Of a stretch of DNA of 64,000 nt, positions 45,720-58,765 are shown piece by piece; the stretch's first letter is position 1, and each line of letters starts with the position of its first letter. The notes under the pieces were generated by a model that ran no database searches, was not told the DNA's origin, and worked only from the letters and a program-made list of their open reading frames with translations. The stretch comes from Rosa chinensis (lineage: Eukaryota; Streptophyta; Magnoliopsida; Rosales; Rosaceae): positions 22,641,555 to 22,705,554 of the forward strand of contig NC_037093.1 of the NCBI RefSeq assembly GCF_002994745.2, read 5' to 3'. Both the position numbers and the translations under genes were made by a program.

Positions 45720-48152
45720 TGTAACGTCCCGAACCTGAATTTACCGGTTTACTAGTCATTTGGACGGTAAACAGCCTTTACTTTCACTTTTACTTTCGGT
45801 TTGGTACTTTTAGTGGCCCTAAAAGTTGACTTTTTGTTCGGGTCAAAATTTGAGGAAAGGTTCTTCATGAAAGTTGTAGGGGACGTTAAACCGAGCGCGT
45901 GCATATGTGGTGCGTAAAAATCGGACTTCGTATGCGAGAGTTATGGCCGAAATTGTAAAGTTACTGTTCATGGTAACTTTTTGATAAAAGTGGAAAGTTA
46001 CCCGGGTGGGTTTCCATTTCCGGAAACCACCCCAACTCTTTCTCTCTCCTCTCCCCCGATCTCTCTTCCTCCGGTTCGGCCCTTCTCCCTCTTCCATCAA
46101 TTCCGGCGATTCCGGCCACCATCCGGCGTGCAACCGGTCACCACAGGGGCGCCTCAACCCGCTTGTGATACCAGTGACCTGGGTTTGGGGAGTTTTGGCC
46201 GGAAAAGCTCGATTTCACGCCGGGAAGGTAAGGTTGCAGTTTTGGGGATTTTGCCGATTTCCGGCCATTCCGGCCACCTCCGGCCACCATATTCACATCG
46301 AAGGTTCGGTTTTTGCAGGAGATCATTTTGCCTAAGGTCTTGCTTCTCAATTTGCCGTGTAGAGGTGGAATCGATCGAACCCGATTCTAGGGTTCTTGAG
46401 CTTTTCTGGAAAATTTTCACCGGTTCGATTCGGCCACTTAGAGGTAAAATTGATCAATGTTGTAGTTGAGAAGTTGAATCAGTGTGTTGAGTAGGTGCTG
46501 CTGCCAAAGTTTGGTGGCCATCGGAGCTGGTGGCGGTGGCGGCGGTGCCGCCACTGTGGGCGGCGGTAGCGGCGGCTAGGGTAGCTTTTTAATTTCATTT
46601 TTTAGCTAGTTAAATTCTATAATTATCATAGAGCTTATATATGAAGTTTGGTGAATTTTGGAGGAGTTTGGAATTGTTTGTGAATTTTCGAAGTTTGGAG
46701 TTTGGTGGTGGAATTATGGGAAATCCGGCCGTCGGATTTCCCTCGTTTTCATTATGGAATATGTAAATTGAGGAATTGGAATTGTGGAAGAGATTTGGGG
46801 TGAATTTGAGAAGTAATGGAGATAGAGATTTTCAGGTTTCGTTTAGGTTCGTAATTATTTTATCGGATTGCTGTTTACGGAAATTTAATTGTGTACAGGG
46901 CAATGTTGCGAGCTACGGCTAGATAAAGGAACTCGTTTGTGTGGTCGCCCAATAGTACTGTGAGTGGACTTTTATTTTTCAAAAAATGATGCATGCATTT
47001 ATTTAAATAGTTCCGAAGTTATAAATTATTTATCAATTTACTTTCTTGAGCACACGATTATTTTCGGAAACGGTTTTGGTTAATTGATTTACTTGGAGAT
47101 TTTATGGCGTGCGGGGTCACGTCATTGGATTACGCTTATCTTTTCTTATTTATTTATTTCCGATATGATTTCCGGATTTATACTACTTATATTATATTTA
47201 TATTCGGCAATTGAGATTTTTATGAAATTCTATGAAGTTAATCTTTATACTTATTTATATCCTATTTATTTTGAAGATGAGGTTATCTTGGCGTGTGGGA
47301 CACGTCGTTGGAAATTTATTTACGAGAGTTGGGGAAGTTTTATGGATTTACTTGGCTTTCGGATTTTCTTTGCCATACTTTGGGTGACTTATCATTGCTA
47401 GCATTGATTTCCGCCTTTGTGGCGCGGTGATGGGATCACCGTAGCCCTCCGCCTTTGTGGCGCAGGTTACTGTCTATGTGATAGTAATTCTGTAGCCCGG
47501 TATCCTATCGCTACACTTAGTGGTGTAAGGGTATATTACGGGAGTTATGGGAGTTTCTTTAGCCTGGGAGGCTATCACCCAAGCCTGGGAGGCTCACTTG
47601 TATGGCTATCGCTTTCCCCCACTCACTTTACTACTTTAGCTAGCGGGGCTAGCTCGATTTTTGTTTAACCAGCGGGGCTGGTCTTATTTTCCTTGAATAT
47701 CAGAGTTCCAACTGTTATTTTAAATCGTATGTGGCTAGCGGGGCTAGTCGGTTTTCATGAGTGGAACTCCTTTTGTTTTATTTTCGTAAATCCTTGCATG
47801 CATCGGGAATTTTAAAGAAATAAATGTGGGAAAGTATAAAAATCCATTTGGTTTATATTTGTTTATTTTTGTCCACTCACGCTAACGTTTTTCTTGTACT
47901 TTTCCCCTGGGCCTTTCGGTTTCTAATGCCCAGTTTGCAGGCGTTATTAGTTGAGGTCGGGCGTACGTGGTTCGAGGCATAGTTGACGAATAGCTTCCGC
48001 ACTTCTTTGTTTGGCTCTGATCTATTGTGGGTTACTGTTTTGGGTAGTCCACTTTAGGGGTGACTCGACCAGTTCTCGGTAGAGTTATCACTAAGGTGGG
48101 CCCCGCAGGGCCACTCCGGATTTCGGGGTGAAATCCGGGGCGGGTCCTGTCA
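45720..48152 (+). repeat. 5' LTR of the young non-autonomous element
   Basis: TGTAACGTCCCG...CCTGTCA, 2433 bp, the same length as the 3' LTR. Only one difference was noticed by eye (G at 48111 against A at 51392, approximately). The target duplication TGTAG is exact. Such identity means a very recent insertion, because the LTRs are identical at birth. Confidence 0.95.
46960..47880 (+). repeat. Hairpin-array domain of the young 5' LTR
   Basis: GTGAGTGGAC (46960-46969) and GATGCATGCA (46988-46997) face TGCATGCATC (47795-47804) and GTCCACTCAC (47871-47880). The stem-loops between them include GGTGAT-GGG-ATCACC (47426-47440), AGCCT-GGG-AGGCT twice, AGCTAGC-GGG-GCTAGCT (47638-47654), ACCAGC-GGG-GCTGGT and a GGCTAGC-GGG-GCTAGTC copy. 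The 3' LTR has the same domain at 50241-51161. Confidence 0.8.
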
Positions 48153-49000
48153 ATTGGTATCAGAGCATTAGGTTGTTAGGTTCTGTAGACTCGTTTCTAT
48201 TCTGTTACCTTATATGCTTGGTGTTGCCCAGTACCTCTCGAGTGATGGCCCGACTGCAGCGGTTCCCCATCGTGTACTCTTCGGTGCTGTGGTATTCATC
48301 AAGTGTGTAAGGTACAAAGTTAGTTGGTTCTCTTCTGGTGTTATGCCTCTTGTACGCCGACCTCCTAGGACTTTCTTTGCGTATTTGATTGGTTAATTAC
48401 CTTGCGCCTATCCCCGGTGATGGTAGAGTAAAACTACTCTACAGTTTCGAGTTGTGCTATGAAATGTGATTTGAGGAAAATGTTATGGTTGTCTTTTCCT
48501 TGATGCCAACAAGTTTGTTGGGGCAGGGATTATGGTGCGGAAACCAGAGTTCGAGTTTGTGTTTGAGTGTCTGAGATGAGTGACAATATTTTTGGGTTGT
48601 CTCTGCGTACTATAATTGCTTCGGAAATTGGATTGTTACGTGGTGGGACCACTTTCTGATCCGTGTGTTGTGTGGTTTGATACAAGATATTGGACGAGTG
48701 CTATTTGTTCTCCATCATGGATACCCTGGTGAATGGTGTTTTGTCGTCCTAGAAAACTGGTTGTTGTTTGAGTTTAATACGTGTAGAGGATTGCTTTGGA
48801 GGAATTGAGTAGTCTTACTATTTTGGTGCCATTACTGGTGGTAATAGTTAAGTTATTGAGATATTTGTTCTGACGATGAAACGAGTTTCGAAAGATGTGT
48901 TACATGACGTGATCGGCTATGTAAGTGACATTTGGGGACGTGTATAGTTGTTACTTGTCCGTGTTAATTTCGAGGGCGAAATTTTTTAAGGAGGGGAGAT
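48153..49000 (+). mobile_element. Internal region (848 bp) of the young element
   Basis: It opens with the iMet PBS TGGTATCAGAGC (48155-48166) and ends with the polypurine tract AAGGAGGGGAGAT (48988-49000). A gag-like start (ATGCCTCTTGTACGCCGACC, about 48342) is followed by a stop within 20 codons. No pol motif exists. The element therefore moves, if at all, with proteins supplied by a full-length relative. Confidence 0.9.
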
Positions 49001-51433
49001 TGTAACGTCCCGAACCTGAATTTACCGGTTTACTAGTCATTTGGACGGTAAACAGCCTTTACTTTCACTTTTACTTTCGGTTTGGTACTTTTAGTGGCCC
49101 TAAAAGTTGACTTTTTGTTCGGGTCAAAATTTGAGGAAAGGTTCTTCATGAAAGTTGTAGGGGACGTTAAACCGAGCGCGTGCATATGTGGTGCGTAAAA
49201 ATCGGACTTCGTATGCGAGAGTTATGGCCGAAATTGTAAAGTTACTGTTCATGGTAACTTTTTGATAAAAGTGGAAAGTTACCCGGGTGGGTTTCCATTT
49301 CCGGAAACCACCCCAACTCTTTCTCTCTCCTCTCCCCCGATCTCTCTTCCTCCGGTTCGGCCCTTCTCCCTCTTCCATCAATTCCGGCGATTCCGGCCAC
49401 CATCCGGCGTGCAACCGGTCACCACAGGGGCGCCTCAACCCGCTTGTGATACCAGTGACCTGGGTTTGGGGAGTTTTGGCCGGAAAAGCTCGATTTCACG
49501 CCGGGAAGGTAAGGTTGCAGTTTTGGGGATTTTGCCGATTTCCGGCCATTCCGGCCACCTCCGGCCACCATATTCACATCGAAGGTTCGGTTTTTGCAGG
49601 AGATCATTTTGCCTAAGGTCTTGCTTCTCAATTTGCCGTGTAGAGGTGGAATCGATCGAACCCGATTCTAGGGTTCTTGAGCTTTTCTGGAAAATTTTCA
49701 CCGGTTCGATTCGGCCACTTAGAGGTAAAATTGATCAATGTTGTAGTTGAGAAGTTGAATCAGTGTGTTGAGTAGGTGCTGCTGCCAAAGTTTGGTGGCC
49801 ATCGGAGCTGGTGGCGGTGGCGGCGGTGCCGCCACTGTGGGCGGCGGTAGCGGCGGCTAGGGTAGCTTTTTAATTTCATTTTTTAGCTAGTTAAATTCTA
49901 TAATTATCATAGAGCTTATATATGAAGTTTGGTGAATTTTGGAGGAGTTTGGAATTGTTTGTGAATTTTCGAAGTTTGGAGTTTGGTGGTGGAATTATGG
50001 GAAATCCGGCCGTCGGATTTCCCTCGTTTTCATTATGGAATATGTAAATTGAGGAATTGGAATTGTGGAAGAGATTTGGGGTGAATTTGAGAAGTAATGG
50101 AGATAGAGATTTTCAGGTTTCGTTTAGGTTCGTAATTATTTTATCGGATTGCTGTTTACGGAAATTTAATTGTGTACAGGGCAATGTTGCGAGCTACGGC
50201 TAGATAAAGGAACTCGTTTGTGTGGTCGCCCAATAGTACTGTGAGTGGACTTTTATTTTTCAAAAAATGATGCATGCATTTATTTAAATAGTTCCGAAGT
50301 TATAAATTATTTATCAATTTACTTTCTTGAGCACACGATTATTTTCGGAAACGGTTTTGGTTAATTGATTTACTTGGAGATTTTATGGCGTGCGGGGTCA
50401 CGTCATTGGATTACGCTTATCTTTTCTTATTTATTTATTTCCGATATGATTTCCGGATTTATACTACTTATATTATATTTATATTCGGCAATTGAGATTT
50501 TTATGAAATTCTATGAAGTTAATCTTTATACTTATTTATATCCTATTTATTTTGAAGATGAGGTTATCTTGGCGTGTGGGACACGTCGTTGGAAATTTAT
50601 TTACGAGAGTTGGGGAAGTTTTATGGATTTACTTGGCTTTCGGATTTTCTTTGCCATACTTTGGGTGACTTATCATTGCTAGCATTGATTTCCGCCTTTG
50701 TGGCGCGGTGATGGGATCACCGTAGCCCTCCGCCTTTGTGGCGCAGGTTACTGTCTATGTGATAGTAATTCTGTAGCCCGGTATCCTATCGCTACACTTA
50801 GTGGTGTAAGGGTATATTACGGGAGTTATGGGAGTTTCTTTAGCCTGGGAGGCTATCACCCAAGCCTGGGAGGCTCACTTGTATGGCTATCGCTTTCCCC
50901 CACTCACTTTACTACTTTAGCTAGCGGGGCTAGCTCGATTTTTGTTTAACCAGCGGGGCTGGTCTTATTTTCCTTGAATATCAGAGTTCCAACTGTTATT
51001 TTAAATCGTATGTGGCTAGCGGGGCTAGTCGGTTTTCATGAGTGGAACTCCTTTTGTTTTATTTTCGTAAATCCTTGCATGCATCGGGAATTTTAAAGAA
51101 ATAAATGTGGGAAAGTATAAAAATCCATTTGGTTTATATTTGTTTATTTTTGTCCACTCACGCTAACGTTTTTCTTGTACTTTTCCCCTGGGCCTTTCGG
51201 TTTCTAATGCCCAGTTTGCAGGCGTTATTAGTTGAGGTCGGGCGTACGTGGTTCGAGGCATAGTTGACGAATAGCTTCCGCACTTCTTTGTTTGGCTCTG
51301 ATCTATTGTGGGTTACTGTTTTGGGTAGTCCACTTTAGGGGTGACTCGACCAGTTCTCGGTAGAGTTATCACTAAGGTGGGCCCCGCAGGACCACTCCGG
51401 ATTTCGGGGTGAAATCCGGGGCGGGTCCTGTCA
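49001..51433 (+). repeat. 3' LTR of the young non-autonomous element
   Basis: Starts TGTAACGTCCCG right after the polypurine tract and ends CCTGTCA, 2433 bp. The duplication TGTAG follows at 51434-51438. ORFs inside are duplicates of those in the 5' LTR and are not genes. Confidence 0.95.
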
Positions 51434-52552
51434 TGTAGTCTTCGACTCTGGTGGTAGGTTGAGTTACCTCTATGGGTAGGACGACCTCAGTTCCGAACAT
51501 CATGCAGAATGGTGTTTCACCAGTGGCGGAAGTTGGGGTAGTTCTGATGGCCCATAGCACTTCCGGCAGTTTTTCAGCCCATAATCCCTTAACGTCGTCG
51601 AGCTTCTTTTTTAGCAGTTTCTTGATTATCTTATTTGCTGCTTCGACCTGGCTATTGGTTTGGGGGTGAGCGGCAGATGCAAAACTCATCTTGGTGCCCA
51701 AGTTAGCGGTGAAAGATATGAGTTCCTTGTTGTTGAACTGCATGCCGTTATCTGTGATGATGGTGTGGGGGACACCATAGCAGCAGTAGATGTTCTTCCA
51801 GAGGAAGTGAGTTACCTTAAAGGTGGTTATTGCCGTTAGTGGTTCGGCCTCGATCCACTTGCTATTGTAGTCAATGGTAATAATGATGTACTTGAACTGG
51901 CCTTTGGCGGTTTGGAATTTGCCCATCAAATCAAGGCCCCACGTTGAGTGAATCCATGGGCCATTGATGATCGACAGTGGTTCCGCTGGGGCATGTGGGA
52001 GATCAGCATATTGTTGACATTTGTGGCAAGATTTTGATATCCTCTTAGCGTCGTCGCCGAGTGTGGGCCAAAAATAGCCTTGCACATTGTGCGGTTGGCC
52101 AAGGACCTGGTGCTCGAGTGGTTGCCACATTCTCAACCGTGTATCATTGCCAGCACGACCCTTCCCTCCTCTAGGATTAGACACCAGAGGTTAGGGTGGG
52201 TGAACCCCTAGCGGTAAAGCTTGGCATTTTGGATGTTATAGCGGGTTGCTCTCTGCTTGAGTTGTCGGGCCTCAACCTTTTCCTCTGGCAATGTTCCATT
52301 GCGCTTGTACTCGATGATCTCTTTCATCCAACCGGGATTGACCTCAATGTTGAAGATTTTCGCTGGGGTGTTTGTGATGTTAGGCCTGTCAAGACACTTC
52401 ACCCTTGTGTCCGCTGGACTTTGGTGTGGTTGAGCGGTTGCTACTCTTGCTAGGGAATCAGCCTTGGCGTTCTTTTCCCTGGGAATTTGTGTAATGGTGT
52501 GAAACTTGAATTTTTTTAGGAGCGTCTTGATGTATCCTAAGTATGCTGCCAA
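51434..52552 (-). pseudogene. int: Integrase of Tat element 2, main part
   Basis: Minus strand. HTITQIPREKNAKADSLARV closes the second RNase H at about 52500. The zinc-binding CHKCQQ is at about 52020, then GLDLMGKF (about 51930), ITDNGMQF (about 51750) and the NSQVEAANKIIKKLL glutamate block (about 51640). A frame change lies near 52190. The catalytic residues are kept. The frame is cut at 51434 by the young element and resumes at 45719. Confidence 0.88.
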
Positions 52553-52860
52553 CTGTTGGTCTTTGGCCTAGAAACTGTCGTCGACTTGGTTGACGACTAA
52601 CTGGGAGTCGCTGAATATGTTGAGGCTGTCAGCTCCTGCGTCGATGGCGAGGAGCATGCCTGCAATGAGCGCCTCATACTCCGCCATGTTGTTTGAGGCT
52701 TTGAAATTGAACTTCAACGCGTATTCTACGTTTAGTCCACCTGGTCCAGTCAAGATGACTCCGGCACAGCTGGCCTTGGCGCAAGCGGAGCCGTCCACGT
52801 GTAGGTTCCAATCTGACTGCTGGGGAGCTGGTTCCTCAGCCGTTATCACCTCTGTGCCGG
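52553..52860 (-). pseudogene. Second RNase H domain of element 2
   Basis: The ORF contains SDWNLHVDGSACAKASCAGV, NMAEYEALIAGMLLAIDAGA and NIFSDSQLVVNQVDDSF. A TAG at about 52568 interrupts it where element 1 reads glutamine. It confirms the double RNase H layout of the Tat type. Confidence 0.85.
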
Positions 52861-54483
52861 GCTCAATCTATCGCTCGGTGAGCTCAGTGATCAAGTCTGC
52901 CACCGCCTGGCCCTTCATGGCGGTTTTTGGTTTGTAGTCGATGTCGAACTCGTTGAGCTCGATGGCCCATTTGCTGAGACGCCCAGAGTGTTCAGGGTTC
53001 TGCATTACCTATCTCAGCGGTTGATTTGTTAAGACATGAATTGTGTGGGCCTGAAAGTACTGGCGGAGTCGCCGAGCGGCCACGATGAGTGCAAGAGCGA
53101 GCTGTTCCAGGGGTGGATATCATGTTTCGGCCCCGTTCATGCCTCTGCCAGCGTAGAATACTGGGAGTTCGTCATGGCCGTCCCGCCGGACAATGGCGCA
53201 GCTTACCGCTGATAGTGATACCGTGAGGTATATGAATAGTATCTCCCCCTATACAGGAATGGAGAGGAGTGGTACTGCCGCTAAGTACTCCTTTAAGCTT
53301 TGGAATGCTGTTTCACAGTCCGGGTTACAGTCGATGACCTTCTTGTGGGTTGTCTTCAAGACTTTGAAAAATGGGAGACATCTGTTAGTGAGTCTGGAGA
53401 TAAACTGAGAGAGGGCGGTTAGTTTGCCCTGGAGACTCTGAACGTGCTTCTTCCATTCTGGAGCCTTCATGTTAAGGATGGCTTGTACCTTGTCAAGGTT
53501 GGCCTCTATGCCCCGCTCGCTGACTATGTAACCTAGAAATTTACTAGCGGTGACGCAGAAGAAGCATTTTTCTAGGTTGAGGCGCATACGGTAGGCCAAG
53601 AGAATGGCTAATATAATTCTAAGGTTTGCTACTTGTCCGCTGGCCTTTATGCTTTTTACCAACATATCGTCCACGTAGACCTCGATGATTTTGCCCAGAT
53701 GCTCCACAAACATAGTATTCATCAGCCGTTGGTAAGTTACCCCGCCGTTCGTCAAACCGAATGGCATGACATTGTAGCAGTATAGGCCTTTGTCAGTGGT
53801 GAAGGAGGTGTGCTCTTGGTCACCAGGGTACATCTTGATCTGATTGTAGCCGGAGAAGGCATCCATCATGTTGAGTAGCTAGTGGCCGGCGGTTGCATAG
53901 ACCAGTTAGTCTATGCGGGATAGTGGGAAACTGTCCTTGGGGCATGCCTTGTTGAGGCCCTTGAAGTCAACACACATTCGCCACTCTCTGCTGGGTTTTT
54001 TGACCTTGACCAAGTTGGAAATCCACTGCGGGTAATTTACCTGGCGGATGAATCCAATGCTCTGGAGCTTGGCAACCTCCTCTCTATAGCACGGTATCTT
54101 TGTTCATCAAAGGCCCTCTGCCACTGCTTGGTAGGGTAGGCGGATGGTTTGATACTTAATTTGTGAGTGATGATCTCACTAGAGATGCCTGGCATGTCAG
54201 CGTAGGCCCATGTAAAGACGGCGGCGTTGTCACTTAGAAACTGGGTGAGTTCAGCCGCTACCTCTGGGTCGAGCTGAGTGCCGATGCGGATTGTTGGCTC
54301 AGGGAGCTCGTCAAAGATGCTGATAACCCTTAAGGATGTCTCCGGGTTGACAGGCTCTTTTTTGACATACTTTTTCTCGTCATCTCTGGGGTCCTCGAAG
54401 ATATCTGGCTCCGCTGCATGATTTCCCAGTGTTAAGATTTCATGGCGGCGTGCTGATCGTGCCACGGTTGTGGAATAGCATTC
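52861..54483 (-). pseudogene. pol: Reverse transcriptase and first RNase H of element 2
   Basis: Minus-strand frame with the linker DIFEDPRDDEKKYVKKEPVN (about 54400), RT blocks, the catalytic YVDDMLVKS (about 53650) and QSLQGKLTALSQFISRLTNR (about 53420). A frame change near 54080 and several stops (for example TAG at about 53880 and the stops between 53249 and 52861) break it. Order and content match element 1. Confidence 0.87.
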
Positions 54484-54873
54484 TCATGCCAGTTGTTGAC
54501 TTCCCCTCACATAGCCTGTTCCATTGGGAGTGGGGAACTTCATGAGGAGCATGTACCCGGCGATGATACACTTGTGTTTGTTAAGTGTTGGTCGGCCGAT
54601 GACGGCATTATATGAGCTGAAACAGTCCACAATGATGAATTCTGTGTGGATCTCCGCCGTTTGTGGACTGGCGCCGATAACCGGTTGCATATAGTCAGAG
54701 CCCAATGGCTGTGTGACGTCACCAGAGAAGCTAAGCAATGGCTCATGATCCTGCAGTAGTTTTCTGTTCCGCCGGAGTTTGTCGTAGCACCTGTTGAAGA
54801 TGACATTTACAGCGAACCCACTGTCGACAAGGATCCTTCCCACTGACCATCTATCGAGTATGGGGTCGATCAA
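54484..54873 (-). pseudogene. pro: Aspartic protease domain of element 2
   Basis: 129 codons with LVDSGFAVNVIF (about 54815). The usual serine or threonine neighbour pattern DSGS has become DSGF. It ends in TGA at 54484-54486, in the same position as the TGA of element 1. Upstream, TAG at about 54908 interrupts the EEE-RGVHLPHDD stretch. Confidence 0.87.
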
Positions 54874-56862
54874 GAATGGATCGTCATGGGGCAGATGTAC
54901 TCCACGCTACTCCTCCTCTGAGCAAGTAATGGGCTTCCAACCAGATTTGGGGAGCTTAGCAGACCTCTTATAGCGGATATTACACACCTCATTGGGGTGG
55001 TTGGCACGTGCATAACGCTTCTTTGCCCTGTGAGACATATTGGTGATTGGAGCACCACCGTCAATGGTGTTGATGCGGCCTAAGGGCTCAATGTTAGTGA
55101 TCATAGGTGGTGGCTGGTGTACCTTGAATTGCTCCATTTTACCGTCTCGGTATAAGGTTTCAATGGCTGTTTTGAGGGCGTTACAACTATTGGTGTTGTG
55201 GCCGCTTTCCTCGTGATATTTGCACCACTTACGGGTATTTCTAGGCTTTTCCACCCATGGGTATTTTCTTGGGGTGGTGACAGAATCTGGTCTTTGCACT
55301 GATCGTATATTTCCACGTATAAGGCCTTGAGGACAGTGAGCATTGCGTACCGTTGGGATGACTCTGTCGGTTATCTCCCTGGAATGAGCGGTTACCCTTG
55401 GTGTAATGTTGATCCTTCTGCCTCTTGCTTTGGTGGCTGCTCTGGTGCCACTCCCCCTTCTTATCAGTTGGCAGGGCAGCAGAGGTTTTGTTAACGGTTT
55501 CCTGATGGCTGCAGGAGGGTTGGGTAGATTTTACAGGTGTTGGTGGTGATAGGGGGTTTCTCCATATGTGATGAATTCTGCCTTTGCATGGGTGACAGCC
55601 TCGCTCAGGACATGGTCGTAAGCGACGTTGGGATAATTGTAATTGAGGTGATAGAGAAATGGCCCATTGAGGAGTCCCTGCTTGAAAGCTGCCAATGCCA
55701 TTGTCTTGTCGAGATCGCGGCATTAGGATGTTGCCGCTCGCCACCTGGTGACAAACGCTTTCAATGTTTCCTCCGCCCCTTGCTTGAGGTTGAAAAGCTG
55801 AGTTGTATTGTGGTGGCCGGCAGCCAATAGGATGAACCGCGAGAGGAAAGCATTTGATAGGGCATGAAATGAGTCAATGGATCCCTGCGGGCACTCAAAA
55901 AACCAACTCATCGCCTCACTGTCAAGCATTTCGCTGAACGAGTGGCAGAGGGTGGCGTCATCGAACCCCTTGTTATTGATGACTTTTTTGAAAGTGTCCA
56001 TATGGACAATGGGGTCAATCATGCCGCCGTAATGTGACATCTTTGGTGTTTTGCATGTGCCGGACAGATGGCATGCAGGATCTTGCAGTGAGTGGTCCTA
56101 GTCTAGACGCAAAGAGTGGATTTGGTATTGGCGTTGGGGCGCCTGCCTCGGCCTGGATTAGCCTTTGTTCTAATTGCTGCATTCGCTCCAGTATTATGGC
56201 GGTTGTGTCTCCATCGAGTCCCTTCTGGATGCTCCGCTGAACCAGCTCTCGCCTAGGGACATGCATATTACCCTCGGTTCTGGCCCTGATTGTTGAGCGG
56301 ATGGTATGCGGCTGTGATTCCACCTCCTGCTCCAACATTAGTCAGGGTTCAGGAGGTGGTCCCATTCCCCATAGCTCTGGTGGGTTCAACGGTACTTGCA
56401 TCTGTATGATTGGTCAGTGTACCAATCCACTGGTGATGGGCTGACTTCTCCTAGTGCTCCACGACTACTCGCTTTGCGCTGGGTTAGCGTTCTCTTCCAG
56501 CACCTTCTTCAGTTAGTCAAATTTTGACATCAGTGTGGCTACCTGCTTTTGGGCCTCGGCCTTTTCTCTGCGCTCCTGCTCGCGTTCTCTATTCGCCTTG
56601 TGAAGGTCCGCTAGTGCCAGCTCATACATAGTGGCGAGGTCTTGCACCGGGGGCGGCTACCGCTCGGCTGAGCCTCCACTGTAGTTTGGGTTGGCGGAGT
56701 CTGGTAACTGGCTTGGGGTTCCCTGTTGGGATTGATCGGTGTGCTGAATAGTGCACGGTTAACGTTAACCGCTAGATTAACGTTGATCGTGGGGTTGGTG
56801 GGGTGGGGATTGGCGGGTTGATCCGCTTGCTCCTCAGCGTTTCCCCCGCTACCGTTAGTCAT
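54874..56862 (-). pseudogene. gag: gag of Tat element 2 (broken)
   Basis: ATG at 56862 opens MTNGSGGNAEEQADQPA. Frame changes lie at about 56640, about 56030 and about 55720. The gag core (IVHMDTFKKVINNKGFDD, AFVTRWRAATS) is at about 56010-55725. The zinc-knuckle variant WCKYHEESGHNTNSC is at about 55225-55180. The ARANHP residues at about 55020 show the arginine lost to TGA in element 1. Confidence 0.86.
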
Positions 56863-56893
56863 GGTGGATGTGGTGGGATTGCCTTATGTTCAA

Positions 56894-56915
56894 GGATTCC
56901 CACGGACGGCGCCAA
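56894..56915 (-). other. Primer-binding site of element 2
   Basis: On the minus strand TTGGCGCCGTCCGTGGGAAT directly follows the LTR end ...GCATTAACA. It is the same site as at 444 with one difference. Confidence 0.8.
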
Positions 56916-57438
56916 TGTTAATGCTTGAAGTTCAGCGGTAGCTAAACCTTTACTAACGCTGGTCCGATGGGCGGACCGCTACCAACGATACTTAAAGTTC
57001 CCATTACCTGTCAAATGAAATACAGAGGGCGTCAGAGGGAGACCGTGCTGGGCGGTCTTCTCTTCTCCGATGCCTAAGTTAGTCAATGTATTTATAGTGA
57101 CAAAGTAACATTAGGTAAGTATTAGTTGCGTAATCAATAAGGAGAGAGGAGAGAACCTTTTATAGGTGAGGAGGGAACTGATCTTCTCCATGTTTTCGAT
57201 GTGGGACTGATGTGCTTCAGTCCCCAGCTTCTGCAGCTACTGATGCCAACTTAACGTGGCACGTGATGGCGCGTGACGGCGCGTCAGCAGTGATCTGGAG
57301 GGGAGCCGGGGCTCTGGCGATAGCCTGTTTGGCTGTGTTTCTGTGGGTCACTCCTTTGGCGGGAGTTGGTACCGCTAGTGGTAGCATGAGCGTGGCTCAT
57401 TATAGCTAATTATGCTTGAGAATGCCTATGTAAGTACA
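56916..57438 (-). repeat. 5' LTR of Tat element 2
   Basis: On the minus strand it starts TGTACTTACATAGG and ends GCATTAACA, 523 bp. The reversed TATA box is at 57156-57164. It aligns with the 3' LTR of element 1. The matching 3' LTR of element 2 is missing: the left side of the element ends near 43750 within the antisense gene. The target duplication therefore cannot be checked. Confidence 0.88.
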
Positions 57439-58765
57439 GCTTGCTGTTGTCTGAAGGCTTGGTCAAACAATATGTACTTGCAAATCCCATTGTCCATCCA
57501 TTATTGATACTATAGATTTCTCCAAAAAACTGTTGTTTGTTGTTTTGTTGGACAATGACTTTCTCGTTCTTTTAGTCCTTATAGTATTATAGTTAGATGA
57601 CTCATACAACAGTTTTTGTTAGGCATTTTGTGATGATCAATTATTGGACAATAGTTTTTAGCTGGATTGAATGGTCTGATAGACATTCAAAATGACATCA
57701 CATCCAAAACACATTCATTTATATAAAAATCCGATACATTCATCCATATATCCAACAAAGTGATTACATCAACAGAACTAGTTTTCTAACAAACAAAATT
57801 TAATAAAATGTTAAAGAAGAACACACTTTGTGATGACAACGAAGATGTTAGCAAAAGCTGCATCAACAATAGCCTTTACTTTCGTTGTCACTCCCCTATG
57901 CCTTGATGCCTCTCCTTTATGTATGTATGAATGATGGGAAGTTAAATAAGCACTTTTTTCACCCTACATGGAAAGTCTCTTCTAGCATACCACTGCAAGA
58001 TCCTTAGTACCTGGTTTGAATCCAATAGAATAGGACAGTGATATGAAGTAACCCTTGTAAGAGCTATTTGCTTGACAGGGAATTCCTTTTCCGATTTAGT
58101 TATACAGAATCTTCTTAATTAATAAACCTGCCATTAGCAAAGAAGCATAAAGAAATTTGTTACCAAAACAGAAATATAAAAATAAAGGACCTGATACTAG
58201 AATGAAAGTTCAAGACAAATTGAATGCAAACACTTTTTGTCTCCTTGCTTTTCATAGACACCTAAAATCAAGAACCATATTTTAGTAGAATCCAACATTC
58301 AAACTTGTAATTTGGGGGAAACTATCAAAAAAGAAACTGATTTTTCCTCCATTTGGAAAACAGAGAACAACCCAGCACAGAAAACCAATAAATGAAGACC
58401 CGCAAGATCTTGCTGGGCAATGAGCACTTAAAGCCCAAAAGAATACAAAAAGGCTAACATATGAAAGACAACAGAAATAAGCATGATCTGAATTATAGGA
58501 CTATAAGATAGACTTAGAAGGAGCTTTAGTTTTATCTGGGCACATTTAGTTTTATCTCAATCCAGTTCGTTACAAGGGTACAGATAAGAACTCATAAACT
58601 AAACAATCAGCCCTAAATCAAACTTTATAAAACAGAGAAATGAGGAAATTTTAACATTCTTTAGTAGAAAGCTCAAAACAACTCAACTAGAAGAAACAAG
58701 CAACACTGGAATAGTAATAGAGTACTGGAAAAATAAACTAGTGTTGCAAGTTTAGCGACTCTTAC
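57439..58765. other. AT-rich flank with a short LINE endonuclease fragment
   Basis: Mostly unrecognised AT-rich DNA between element 2 and the Alba exons. On the minus strand at about 58090-58000 a fragment reads IALTRVTSYHCPILLDSN, which resembles the SDHCPILL endonuclease motif of plant LINEs. I looked for a fourth Alba exon here and found none. Confidence 0.35.

Noticed and set aside
46006..46469. Overlapping ORFs up to 162 codons, repeated at 49262-49750
   Set aside because: Identical copies in the two LTRs of the young element; several frames are open at once because the DNA is CCGG-rich.
48128..48396. Possible gag ORF after the PBS of the young element
   Set aside because: It stops within 20 codons of the gag-like start and has no homologous continuation; only the start region resembles gag.
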